A program made the translations under genes and the position numbers. Under the pieces are notes generated by a model. The model was not told the origin of the DNA and did not search any database. It worked only from the letters and a program-made list of their open reading frames with translations. DNA of 64,000 nucleotides from Liopterus haemorrhoidalis (taxonomy: Eukaryota > Arthropoda > Insecta > Coleoptera > Dytiscidae), in assembly GCA_963971575.1 (NCBI GenBank), contig OZ020625.1, positions 17,762,829 to 17,826,828 on the forward strand, in the 5' to 3' direction. The first letter of the stretch is position 1, and each line of letters begins with the position of its first letter. Positions 11,611 to 23,500 of this stretch are shown one piece after another.

Positions 11611-13018
11611 ACTAAAGCCAGGTTTCGGGTCACCGGTCCGAAAAAAAAAAAAGAAATTAAGTTGGGAACACTGAAATTTTGCCAACTGTAATGAGAAGTT
11701 ACTAGTTACTAGAAGTTATCCCTATTACACGATAACAATGATGAAATTATTGATTTTATCATAAGTTTTGTTCCATAAAATTCCAATATAGTACTCTTAT
11801 AACACATACAACATCATTATATTTCCTACAGTATTACTACTATATTTTTAACGATTGCCTTCAAATAATAAATTTTAGTTCTACAGATTTTGCCTCTACA
11901 ATGTTACCACTAGATAAAAGTTAAATGTTTTTCCACTTTTTTTTTGTAATATTGTCGTAATGCACGCAAAATAGCGCGCACTACAAATTAAAATCTGTTT
12001 TATAATTAAATACTTTAATTGAACATATAAGTAAGAACATATTGATCTATGAAATACGTTTCTATTATTGTAAAGCGAATAATACTTAGAATTTGAGAGA
12101 AAACAAATATATAGATTATTAATATAGTTTTAGAAAAACATTAAACTAAAGGAGATCAAAAGTGTTAGAGGCCAAGAATAAATACGCCAATAATAATTCG
12201 AAATAAATATCTCGAATATTAAAGACATTTAATTAAAAAAACGCCTTACATAATAACTGATATTTTTAAATCTGATATATCAGTTAAATATAATTTTACC
12301 TAAGATAACCTGGTCTACAAGATATGCATGGAAATTTAGAACATTTAACTCTTTAACTGATTTATTTTTATACATTTTTGCAATGAATTTGTAATCAGTG
12401 ATTCTTAAACTCTGGTCCGCGGGTAAAGGCCTTTAAGTGATTAAATTTGTTTTATATTGGAACTAGAAACTGTACAACTGCGGATTGGATGTACCTGAAT
12501 GATATTAATTATAAAAAGGAATTTAGGAAATATGTAAATCCATTATATTTAAAATAACATACATACAGCGACTTGAAAAGGAGAGTAGTGAGACAACTAT
12601 AGTCTCCATATAAATTATATTTAACCAGAACTGTAAAATAATGATTATTTTTGTAATCAACTATTTGTGGAAAACCATTACTCATATAACCGCAATCAGA
12701 AATTTGATTGAAATTTCCTAAATAAACAGAATACAAAATTCTTGATACGATTAGAAATATTCAAAAAGTAATCAAATCTTTACAAAACTATGTTAAAATT
12801 TGGAATTTTTCATATTCTGAAAATATTTAGGTCTACGGCCAACATCGCTCTTAATTTTCGCTTCCCTTGAAATAAAACATTCATAAATAATAATCAATAC
12901 ACTTTATTATTCTAAAAAAACATTAACTTTTTCTTACATTAATCTTCACAAAATATTACAATGTAAATAAAAATATATTTAACATACAGGTTTATTATTT
13001 GAAAACACTTATCGTACG
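11611..13018. other. Intergenic, no recognised feature
   Basis: About 1.4 kb of AT-rich DNA. The open frames are short, of no recognisable family and full of AT-codon bias; I see no splice-linked coding, RNA gene or clear repeat. It ends in the TACG target site of the errantivirus. Confidence 0.55.
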
Positions 13019-13225
13019 AGTTATGTTTCGGACACTTACAACAGCCTTTTTAAAAAGACAAAATGTTATTAAGATACAAATATGTGTAGTTAGTACAATG
13101 ATACAAGTAAGATTAAAGATTTTACAAGAAACCAAGTATATATAATATTTTTAAGACATGCTGATGCAGCTTGTTGTCTGGGTGTCCTATTCCGTGTCCA
13201 TAGTCGTGTTTTATGGAATAAAACT
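13019..13225 (-). repeat. Errantivirus 3' LTR
   Basis: 207 bp, nearly the same as the LTR at 16834-17040; I see about half a dozen differences, such as aacagcc against aagagcc and tttttaag against tttctaag. Read on the minus strand it begins AGTTTTATTCC and ends CATAACT. Confidence 0.92.
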
Positions 13226-13253
13226 CCTTGGGCCTTACTGGAGAACTATGGGG

Positions 13254-14801
13254 TTACCACAGAGTTCGATAAATTTCTTGAGCTGCTGGATCGGCTGATT
13301 TTTCTTCATTGGAGTCGGTGCAGGTGGATGCCTTCTTCTTTATTAAGTGATATCGATATGTACCGATGATGACGGAGATCCCAATTAAAATGTAGATCAC
13401 TATCGTATATATATCGATTCTGTCGTAGTAGATAGGGACATTATTAATTTCTTTTAATTTTAGATTTTGATCATTAAGGTGGTTATGTATTAGTACGTCC
13501 ATTTTAATTGATTTTAATTTAAGTGTCCCAGATTTTATAGGAGTTTGATTTAATATTTCACTTTTAACTTTTATTTGTGGTAGTTTAATTTCTTTAAATT
13601 TGCGTCCAGAGTCTTTAACGGTTTTTAATAAAAAGTCTCCAACATGCACTTCACAATTATTATTATAAAGTTCTATTAAGTAACTTCCATTTAGGGGAAC
13701 ATTTTCTTCATTTTCTTCGCACTTTTGCGTGGCTACTACGCTGTTAGGGGTAGTGATGATCCATTTATTCCTGTCGATTTTACTAATTTCTATTTCTTCT
13801 ACGGTAACTCGTAGCTGTAAGCAGGCGTTTGTGTCGTTCAAATATCTTAATAGTTGAAGTTCACAGGGCATTTTATGAACTCGAGTTTCCGTCAGATGTA
13901 CTTCATTACAAAGGAAATTTCTTGGCTGGATTTCTTGGCAGTTATCTTCTAAGTATGCGTAATGCTGCTCATTGGAAATTATGAATTTGTAATTGGGTAT
14001 AATGACCTTGAATGAATGTGGTATATCGGTTGGTGTAGGTAATGGATATAATCGGTAATAGTCAAAATTTCTCAACTCTACGATAGGGATTTCCATGATA
14101 AAAATTATTTCGTTTCCTTTGCTGTAACTTTTAACTTCAGTAATTTTTTCCAATAATTTTATATTATTCAAATTTGGTTCGAAAGGAAATTTACATTTCG
14201 TCAAGTCTTTTGTCGTTTTGTTAATTTCTGTCAGGAATAATTTCAGGTCTATGATAGAGTCATGTAGTACGTTTAATTTTGCAAATGTGACTGCCACTTC
14301 TATTTTTTCGAGATTATCGTATATTATTTGTAAAGAGCTAGCAATTTGGGAAATTACCATTTCTAACAAGAAGTATAGAGAATTATCGACTTTTGTTACG
14401 TGCGTAATCTGAATAACCTTTTCTAATTGCAGAATTCAAGAAGTTAGAATTTCTTGATTATGACTTAAAATTTTTGAGTTTTCTTGGAAATTTTTTATAG
14501 TAGTTTGTAGTAGCGTGATTTGATCTTCAATAGTGGTTTTAATTGTTTCTTGATTTTTCTTTAGAACATCGATGGCTTTATCGTACCTTTCCGCATCTTT
14601 ATGGTCGAGATTTCCAGTAATGGATTTAATAATTGATCCGAGACCATCTATGAGTGCTCTTTTGGGTCTAATTTCGTGAAATGGATTTAAATTCGTCAAT
14701 TGGTTCTTAATTTTATTCTGGAGTATTTCAATGATTTTATTGAAATTCTTTTTCATAGTCATTGTGCTTTGCATTTTGAATAGAAGTCTTAATTTTTTCA
14801 A
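13254..14801 (-). pseudogene. env: Errantivirus envelope glycoprotein (broken)
   Basis: An insect retroviral env of the baculovirus-F-like type known from gypsy elements. The minus strand shows a furin-like site RPKR followed at once by a hydrophobic glycine-rich fusion-peptide-like segment, a long Cys-containing ectodomain, and one transmembrane helix near the C-terminus followed by a short basic tail. It is interrupted by one in-frame TGA at about 14436-14438, and the N-terminal region upstream of 14801 is out of frame, so no complete protein can be made. In intact relatives the product sits in the membrane and mediates cell entry. I describe only the broken copy. Confidence 0.88.
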
Positions 14802-14927
14802 AAGAATTTTGTAATGTTGAAAATTCAGAAATTAATTTAGAAATGTCATATACTTGTACATAGCTCCAAAAATTAATTTTGTTATATGCTTTTCCGAGTT
14901 TTATTGGAAGTAATCCGGGGTTGCTAT

Positions 14928-15960
14928 TTAGTTCGTGGAATCTTGGTTCAGCTGCGACGGTGCAGATGAGGTATCTGTGAAAACGGGGGGTTTTCTTAAT
15001 TCTTTTATATGTACTATTTCGGATTTATCAATTTTAGATTTTTCGCTATAAATTTCGACACGGTTTCTTTCTAAGATTTTTGTAATTTTATATGGACCTA
15101 AAAATTTTCTATATTTTTTATTTCTACCTTGAGGGTTCTTTTTATAAACGGTTTGACCTAATTTAAACTCTTTGTTAGTTTCACCTTGTGTATTTAATTT
15201 TTCTACTACTTTTTCTTTTCCAGTTCTTAATTTGTTGCTAACATTTCGATACACATGTTTTGGTTTGTCTTTATGGTTTTGAGCATATTCGGCAAAGAAG
15301 GAGTCAGGTGTGAAAATTTCGATAGGGTTGCGAGAGTCAGTGTGTCCAAAAGTTAGTTCTAAAGGTGTAAAATTCGTGGAACTATGTATAGAATTATTAT
15401 AAGCGATAATTGCATAGTCCATCAGGTTTTCGTCAGTTTGGGGATAAATTTCTTTCAATATTCTTAAGTGTTCGATTATGGTAGAGTGAAATCTCTCTAC
15501 TACTGAGTTCGATTCATGGTGTCCGCTAGTAGTGAAATGGGTATTAATATTGTGGGTCTTTAACAATTCTTTGACTGTTACATTGTCAAATTCCTTGCCT
15601 TTATCTACTATAAAATTTTGAGGTATGCCAAATGAGGTGAAGTATTTTATTAATGCGTTCGAGATATGTATGGCGGTTTTTCCAGAAATTTGATAAGCTT
15701 GTGCAAATTTGCTGAAAGCGTCTACAACTGTTAAATAATTTTTTGCGTCAAACGTGAAAACGTCTATGTGAACTACTTGAAAAGGTTTGCTTGGCGCTTC
15801 CGTGACCATTAATGGTACATATGGCTTTTTCCTAGCATATTTCGATCTTTGGCATATTTCACAGGAATTTATAAAATTTGAAATCGAATTTTTCATATTT
15901 TTCCAGTAATAGTTTTTCCTTAAATGTTCAAGGGTTTCAACGATTCCTCTGTGGTTCGTT
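14928..15960 (-). pseudogene. Errantivirus integrase, most of the domain
   Basis: The minus strand shows the end of the H2C2 zinc-binding region (NHRG... then CEICQRSK), followed by the catalytic core: first Asp in VVHIDVFTFD, second in FIVDKGKEFDN, Glu in SNSVVERFHS. A C-terminal tail has LGPYKITKIL, the usual GPY/F module. The upstream part of pol is missing because of the internal deletion, and the frame has no intact gag-pol start. Confidence 0.9.
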
Positions 15961-16284
15961 CTTAAATGGTCTTAAATTTAAAAGATCTTGTATCAGACAA
16001 TCTACGTTTCTTTGGTCTCGGAAGCAGAGTAATAGTGCTTCTTTTACTTTGGACCAAGTTCTCAATTCTAATCTAGAGCCGATTAATGATAGCGCTCTAC
16101 CAGATAATCGACCAATTATAGCTCTTATAACAAAATTATTTAAGTTAATATTGGTTGGGCTAGCAAAAGTTCTTATTAAATTGTCACAGTCATCGACAAA
16201 AACCGATAATGTGTGAGGGTTGCCGTCAAAGTGAGGGATACAGTCAATGTGTATATTTGAGTAATTGATAATTAGTTCTGTCAT
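15937..16284 (-). pseudogene. gag: Errantivirus gag N-terminal fragment
   Basis: It starts MTELIINYSN at 16284. It has a capsid-like helical segment (FDGNPHTLSVFVDDCDNLI, LSGRALSLIG, TWSKVKEALL) as in errantivirus gag. After NLRPFKNE the sequence continues as the integrase zinc-binding region in another frame, so the rest of gag and all of PR-RT-RNase H are deleted. Confidence 0.8.
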
Positions 16285-16814
16285 CGTGTGCCATTGTGTC
16301 AGTATTAAGTTGTATTTCGTTAATTCTGTTACTTAAATTATTTAATTCGTTTTCTAAGTCAATCATTAATTTTTTAAATTTCCTTTCTTTTTTAAAATTT
16401 TTAAAAGTTTAAAATTCTAGATTTTATTTAATTTGGTTGCTATCGTAAAGTTTTTTGTGTCAAGGATTAATTAAGGATGAGCAACTTACATGAATATCCA
16501 ATTTTTCATTTTTCTTATCTACTGCCTATAGGGTGGTTCCGATTTTTGGATGTTCCCAGGTCTTCCTATTTCTAAGGTTTGCCTATAGGTTCCCTCGATG
16601 TTAGAGTTGTTCCCAGGACTTGCGATCTTCTTGCACTGCTTTATTCTGTCTTTTCACGGCACTTCGCGGAACTGCGACGCGAACCAGGAGCGATTTTTGT
16701 CTCCCTTAATTTCGATTTTTGAAATTGTCCGTGTCACTTAACTTATTTCTTTGTTCTTTAGATACTCGTTAATCGTTAACGAACAATTAATTCAGCGATT
16801 GAACTAATTTCGCG
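16285..16814 (-). other. Errantivirus 5' leader
   Basis: Non-coding region between the primer site and the gag start on the minus strand. I see no further element in it. Confidence 0.6.
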
Positions 16815-16834
16815 TATCCTACCGCACTGCGCCA
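16815..16834 (-). promoter_or_regulatory. Primer binding site (tRNA-Ser type)
   Basis: Directly next to the 5' LTR the minus strand reads TGGCGCAGTGCGGTAGGAT. It resembles the TGGCGCAGTCGG site of the 17.6/297 group, which is primed by tRNA-Ser, but with one extra base. The tRNA assignment is from family knowledge. Confidence 0.65.
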
Positions 16835-17040
16835 GTTATGTTTCGGACACTTACAAGAGCCTTTTTAAAAAGACAAAATTTTATTAAGATACAAATATGT
16901 GTACTTAGTACAATGATACAAGTAAGATTAAAGATTTTACAAGAAACCAAGTATATATAATATTTCTAAGACATGCTGATGCAGCTTGTTGTCTGGGTGT
17001 CCTATTCCGTGTACATAGTCGTGTTTTATGGAATATAACT
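16834..17040 (-). repeat. Errantivirus 5' LTR
   Basis: Partner of 13019-13225, 207 bp. On the minus strand it begins AGTTATATTCC and ends CATAACT. It is followed on the plus strand by the TACG duplication. Confidence 0.92.
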
Positions 17041-17495
17041 TACGTATATGCAGGACATATATTCAAAATAATAAACCAGTTAAATAAAAAAAATAAATAA
17101 AACACTAAAAAATCTGACGAGAAAAAAAATTAATTGTAGTTGTAGCCCTAATTATTTTAATAATTATCATACAATTTGTTGATTTTTAAAAATTGTTGAT
17201 GTGGTCATTTGCCAAAAGTAGAAACTAAGTGAAATCTTTTTCTGTACCTGTTATCCTACTATTCATTTTAACAACCAGTATGGAAGTACATATTTCAATA
17301 TTTTAAGAACTGATATGCTCGTACCGGTTGAATATCGTCACTGCATATATTTAAGTATTTATTATAATATATATAGTTTAACACATTGGTATGCGAATTT
17401 TTGTGACGGAATGTCATGACAATGTTTATTTAATAATTTAAAATAAAAATACGCCGTTTACCTGCCAAAATTAAGGTAAGCTTAGAATTGCAATA
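17041..17495. other. Intergenic, no recognised feature
   Basis: AT-rich spacer between the errantivirus and the next inverted-repeat element; no coding or repeat signal seen. Confidence 0.5.
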
Positions 17496-17850
17496 AGGCG
17501 TTTACGAAAACTCTACCGGTAAATACCGAGAACATTAACTGCGTTCGAAAACAAGTTCGGTGAACGTGTATAAGCATGTAGCTGTTTACCGACCGGTAGA
17601 TTTACTGGGGAAGATTTACTATACCCCACTCAACATAACCTTATTCTAGCTAAACTATTCTAACATAACTAGTATTCTAGCTAAACTATTCTAACATAAC
17701 TAGTATTCTAGCTAAAGCCTAGCCTAACCTAACCTTTTTAAGGATTATTTAAGCCTTCTGTATAGAAACAGCACATAAGGTTATGTTCAGTGGGGTATAG
17801 TAAAGATTGGCCGATGTACCATATCCACCGGTAGAGTTTCGTAAACGCCT
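17496..17850. mobile_element. MITE-like inverted-repeat element (about 355 bp)
   Basis: The outer ends are inverted copies of AGGCGTTTACGAAAACTC and CTACCGGT (17496-17520 and about 17827-17850). A second inverted pair, CTATACCCCACT with AACATAACCTT, lies inside it at about 17609-17644 and 17776-17810. The centre holds a tandem repeat of TATTCTAGCTAAACTATTC. Flanks are TAA/TAG, so the target duplication is at best TA and is not proven. No coding capacity. Confidence 0.75.
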
Positions 17851-19190
17851 AGTGATTTGGCCAAGATACATTTTAGGTATGCATATTTATATATAAAAAG
17901 AATGCTGTTTGGATAGCAGGATCACCAGACCTGTATCTTTTTCACTAGTTTATTGCAGTTCATTTATTATTTAGTTATTAAAATTAATTTAGTTAACTAC
18001 AACTTTTCTTGTGTCTTTCCGGTTGAATCCGGTCGCAGTAGCACTACAAATATTGTAAGTCGCAGCAAGAAAACCTTTTTCATTGTGCCCAGCACGTATT
18101 TTCTCGTTCTGATATTATAGTTCAGGCCTTATAGTGTTATATCGGACAGTGTTTCTTTGTTCCTCATTTTTTATCACATTTGACCATCTTATATCAAGAT
18201 TCATTGTAAGCAACGGTTTTGAAAAACCTCGCAAAAATAATCTGGAATACAGAAAAATATTTAAAAAGTTTCCCTCAGTAGTCAAAACCAACATTTTTTA
18301 ATAATAAATAGTTTAAATGTCATTTATAACATTTCAATTTATTATAATATCTACTTACATTAATTATTTAAAATATGTACATATGTTTATTAAAGGTTAA
18401 ACCATAAATGACATATGTATCAAAATTTTACTAGTAGTTCTAAGTTTATAATAATAAGGTCTAAATTAATATTATATATAAATAAACCATATGTATTAAT
18501 GTAATTTACTTTCTAATTAATGTTTACAAAATGTTTACAAATTTAATGTTTAATGTTCTTTATTAAATTGTTTACAAAATACTTCAAAATGAATTAAATA
18601 TTACATGAATAAGTTAAATTAATTTACGGATTTTAGAAATGTTATCCAATAAACACGGCTTCTATTTTTCACATATTTTTTTATTATTTCGAAGTTGGGA
18701 ACACTTACCTTATCATTGTTAATACATTTGACACAGACTCACTAGAATTATATTTGACTTTATGAGGTTGACAACCTTTTTCATTATTAATGAATTCCTA
18801 TAACTTCCGGCGTGCGTATGTAATTGAAAATCGTCGTGAAAGAAATAAAATTGAAAACATTTTAATAACATACGAATTCCTATGACATACGTAGTGTACG
18901 TATATAATGGAAATTCAGTTTTTTTTTCCATGACTGATGAATTCTTGTGAGATACGACATGTTTCATTTAAATTGTCATGAGAATGAATTAAAATGAGAC
19001 ACGATATGTTACGTATGATTTCTTATGAGAGATGAACACATGCCTAACAACAAAATCTTTCACACTCATAGAAATTAGTTGAAAAATGTACGTATATCAT
19101 GAGAATGCTTGTAAATGTATTTCATTGTAAATTAATTTCGGAGTATTTCTGTAAGATAGGAACATTTTATAAATATTTTCTATGAAATTA
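17851..19190. other. Intergenic, no recognised feature
   Basis: AT-rich, with only short open frames of no recognisable family. Confidence 0.5.
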
Positions 19191-19721
19191 TTAGAAGCAG
19201 AAAAATAATTATTTTAAAAAATATTTGTTTTGAAGAAAGTAAGTAAGAAAAATGTGACTTTTTTTTTTCTTTATTATTATTTTTTCAATGCTTTATTATT
19301 TTTTTATTTCTACGATTTCTAATTATTAATATAATGATTATTTTATCTGTCTATTAGTTTTTGGCGTTCTTGCTGCTAATGCCATAACAAAAAGAATATA
19401 AAAAAACATCTATAATATAATACGCCAACGTGTGTCCCTGCGTGGGTGCGTGGTATGACGACAAAAACAAATTAGAAGCGAGATTCCGAAATGTAACGAA
19501 ATATTTCGAAGCTCACCGAAGTGTATATTGACATATAACGCCTGATAATAATAGTTGTAAATTGACATGTTTACACAAAAATAATATAAATTAAAATTAT
19601 TAGTAGCAGAAAAATAATTATTTAAAAAAATATTTGGTTTTGATGAAAGTATGTAAGGAAAATGTTTCTTTTCTTTATTATTATTTTTTCAATGCTTTAT
19701 TATTTTTTTATTTCTACGATT
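19191..19721. repeat. Direct duplication of about 125 bp
   Basis: The segment at about 19191-19314, which contains GCAGAAAAATAATTATTT and ends TTATTTCTACGATT, recurs at about 19597-19721 in the same orientation with small indels. The 280 bp between the copies is unrelated. Confidence 0.75.
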
Positions 19722-20558
19722 AATGTTTTAAATTATCTAACGTTTTAAATTTTCAAAAATGTAAATATAAAGCACTGAGTAAAACACGCTTTGGCAAAAA
19801 TGAATAATTTTTACCAAAAATTACCGGCCGAGTTTGGTCATTCAGCGCCACTAGGTGACAACTTATTTATGTAAATTTAAAATTGGTTCGAAATATTTAA
19901 AATATTTTGGTAAAAATTACAAATTGTTCAATAGTTGCACCTTTGAAATTGTATATCATGTTGGTAAAGATAAATTATATCTTAGTTATAATGATCATAA
20001 CCAACAAATCTTAAGTAGGTTCTACAGCGTAAGGAATATTTTGAAATGAAAAATTTACATAAAAGTCAATACCACACTATAAGTAACCAAAATAACCAGA
20101 TTTGGTTTGACCTTACAAATGTGAACGCAATATATTAAAGCGGGCAAACAATTAAATTTTACTGTGTAATTAAATAGTTCCTCACGATTTATTTCAAACT
20201 GATTTGAGATATAGTGTAAGTACGCTTTTTTCCGTGTGTGTATATTTCCGTGTGTGCTTTTTTTCATGTGTGTATTTTTTCATGTACGCTTTTTCCGTGT
20301 GTGCCTTTTGTCGTGTGTGTATTTTTTCATGTGCGCTTTTTTCCATGTGCAAATTAATCCGTATGCGTATTTTTGTATTATATGAGAAATTGGAAAATTT
20401 ATTTTAATAAATATATTTTAAATTTAACGTCTCAAATCATCTTTAGTTTTAACATTATAAATGTAATGCACTGAGTGAAAATGAATCGGTTTCCCATCTT
20501 AAAAAGTTACTAAATAAATAATTCGGAATAATACTCATTATTTCTCCAGTTTTTAATA
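19722..20558. other. Upstream region of the zinc-finger gene
   Basis: It has no gene of its own. At about 20215-20360 there is a GT-rich simple stretch of CGTGTGTG/CATGTGTG blocks separated by T-runs. The promoter of the gene starting at 20559 should lie here, but I cannot place a TATA or initiator with confidence. Confidence 0.45.
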
Positions 20559-23500
20559 ATGGGCGAAGAGTTCATTCAATTTGAATTGGATGAAGTAAGG
20601 CGTAAGGTGTTGAGCAAGTTCCACATTAAGGTAATAATGTGTTTGCCAACGCAGTTGGCAACGGGTGCCCTAGTTTATATATAATAGTTCACATATAATA
20701 TAGAATTTCGCGCGAGTGTAATATGCCGGTGAGTGTACTTGAAATGCATAGAGCGCTAAGACACGCCTACCCAGGGACTTTGTTTGCTTCGACGGACTAT
20801 AATTGTTGTTTCTGTTCAATAGTTCAATTCAAGGACGCTTAACTCGACATTAAAATCACATGCACATGTCACTATTTAAAAAATTGAAGTTTTCCTTCAT
20901 ATCTCGTACTTCTGGTTTGTTCCGGAAAATTCACTATAGTAGTTTTCATTTTATAGTAGTTTTTCCCAAACCAATCTAAGTCGGACAAATCTCTGAACAA
21001 TGTTAACAATTATTTTCAGGTCTCCCCAGTGTTGCGCAATCAGGGAGCGATATGTTCAGAATGTTGCAGTAAAGTGGATGGTTTCTATGAATTCCGTGAG
21101 CAATACTTGCGGAACAGTCAAATATATATAAATTATACATCACAACTGAGTCCTGCCTCTGAAACTCGCGGAGAGTTGTGTGTTTATTTGACGGATTTCA
21201 AAAACGAACAGAAACAATGTTTGGGGACCTTGGAAGAGTACTGTCATAACAGTAACACAGTGAAAACAGAGAAGGAAGACTGCACAGGTATTGTACCGGC
21301 TGTCCCATTTAACTGGGAATGTATGGCGATCTCTAAAACTACCAAAAATACCATTTCAGTTTAACTAGACCAAATTATGTATACAACTAGTGCAGCTCAA
21401 TGGCATTTTTAAAATGCATAGCAAACTAGATATAAACAAAAACTAGTATTCGCGAAATTGAATTTTCCCTTATAATTTTTGATGTATTGAAAAATATATA
21501 TTTTAAACTAAATTTTCTTCAGTCAACTATTTGCTTACTTTTCAGTGCCACAGTAAAATTACTGATCATTTTTATTTATTAGTAATAACTTAAGATTTTC
21601 TTGTAGTAAGTCGTGTCTCTTGCAGTTATTTAGATCCCTACACATTCCCGGTTAAATGAGACACCCAGTATGTCAATATAAGACATTTTTATTATATCAT
21701 CAGCCTTATTTATTTATCTTTGCTTTATTTTGAAAATGGTAGGAAGTGTAAAATAGGTTGAATAATAAGTAAATACATAAATATTTGCTAATATAATAAA
21801 TTAAACTTTGACTGGCATACTGATTAAAACTTTAATAATATTGTTTATTTCATATTCCATTATTTATAGAAAGAGACTAGTTGTAGTTCCTTTAAATGAT
21901 AGTACGTGTTTGTTCCAGGAACGAATTTGAATGATGGCGCAGGTGGTGACATACATCCTGATGTCACCAGAGACAGCGATGTTAGCGATATTATTGAAGA
22001 TGTGGATGTTAAGACAGAATATGAAGATATGACTGATGACTATATATTGATGGCTGGGACAGAGCATACAGCTGAATGGGAGAATGGTCAGTAACGGGCA
22101 CATTTACAACTAACTTCTACTTATGACTGTTGTTCATATTTCATTGTCGCAGTTCTGTTTATTTTAGACGAATTAGGGCAATGATCAGTAAACATCTTAA
22201 ATAAAATATATATTTTGCAGTGAGTAATTCGTTTATATTTCACTGATGATGCGTTTATTTCAGGTATCACAAATGGAGTTACAGTTGTCGTTTATCATGA
22301 TGGGATGAACACAGAAGAGACTGTTGTCAAGTCTGAACCTGTGGACAGCAGTGAATGTGAAGGAAATGTACTAGCATGTACAGCTGTTTCAAATATTGGT
22401 GAGCAGAGCTAGCTTTATTAACAGTTGAATGCGTACATCACGCCCCTTGTACTGTACATCTCGGGCGCCTAGTACTGAAAAATTCACAGACACAATATCA
22501 ACTATGTCAATTGTTCAGTAACTGTAAGTGTATATATTTCAGAGAGTCGCGATACTGGGTTGACATATATCATTTCATCTGCTGACGACATGTCCCAGCA
22601 TAACTACAAAACTAATATAATCCTCAATGAGGAGATTGATATCAAGACTGAATGTGGAGATGACGGTGAATATGAGGAGAGTGCAGCTGCGCAAGATACA
22701 GGTCAGTCAATAGTTAAATATTATTGTACTGGTTGTGAGCTTCCAATACTGATATTTCCAGTTTCTATTTACTGAATACATGCACAGGATCACAATGAGT
22801 AATAGTTTGCTAGTTGTAGTAATTTGTTAATATAATTTATCCAATAAATGATTTAATTCTTATCGACCTCTCACAATCTCTCTGACTACAGTTTGATACT
22901 TGAAATATTGTTTCTTTGTAGACTCTTATCTTTCATTAGCCAATATACAATCTTTACTTCATTTCAACATGGTTTTGTTAAATATAAATCGACCACAACA
23001 GCCATTTTTTCATTTCTCAATTCCATGCACAAAAACATAGGCAAAATCACATTGCTTAGGCTTCTCTTACGATTTTACTAAAGCTTTCGATTTAGTCCAT
23101 CGCTCCATAATAGGAATTAAATTAAATGACATCGGTAGTATAGGTCCACCGCAATCGTGGCTCTCATTATTTTTTTATTATAGAGAGCAAGTTGTTTCTA
23201 CTAGCTAAAACCATATTTTTTTTTATTTATTATTATTATTTTTTTTTTGTGGGGAATTGTATGCAGGGTTAGTTTAATTTAATGACAAAGAAAAGAAGTC
23301 GTGATTTCAAGTGCAATGTAACGGAACACGCATATACAGTTGCTTTAAAATATCCGGACAGTCAATTAAATTATTTAACAACTTGTATAGAAATGTCAAT
23401 TACAAATATCAAATAATAATTACAAATCTCATAAGCGACAGTGTAACAAAGAAGTTCCACAAGGTTCTATACTTGGTCCAGTGTTATTTCTCTTGTATGT

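Larger units (their letters stand above)
13019..17040 (-). mobile_element. Errantivirus-type Gypsy element, internally deleted
   Basis: A minus-strand endogenous LTR retroelement, 4022 bp. The two 207-bp LTRs (13019-13225 and 16834-17040) have inverted AGTTAT...ATAACT ends and a 4-bp target duplication TACG (13015-13018, 17041-17044), the insertion style of gypsy-group errantiviruses. In minus-strand order it has the 5' LTR, a primer site, a leader, a gag start, most of integrase, env and the 3' LTR. Protease, RT and RNase H are absent: gag passes straight into the integrase zinc-binding region near 15955-15965. It is not autonomous. Confidence 0.92.

Noticed and set aside
17700..17740. CCTAACCTAACC as telomere-like DNA
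   Set aside because: Only two or three copies inside a MITE-like element. Insect telomeres are usually (TTAGG)n, and there is no array.
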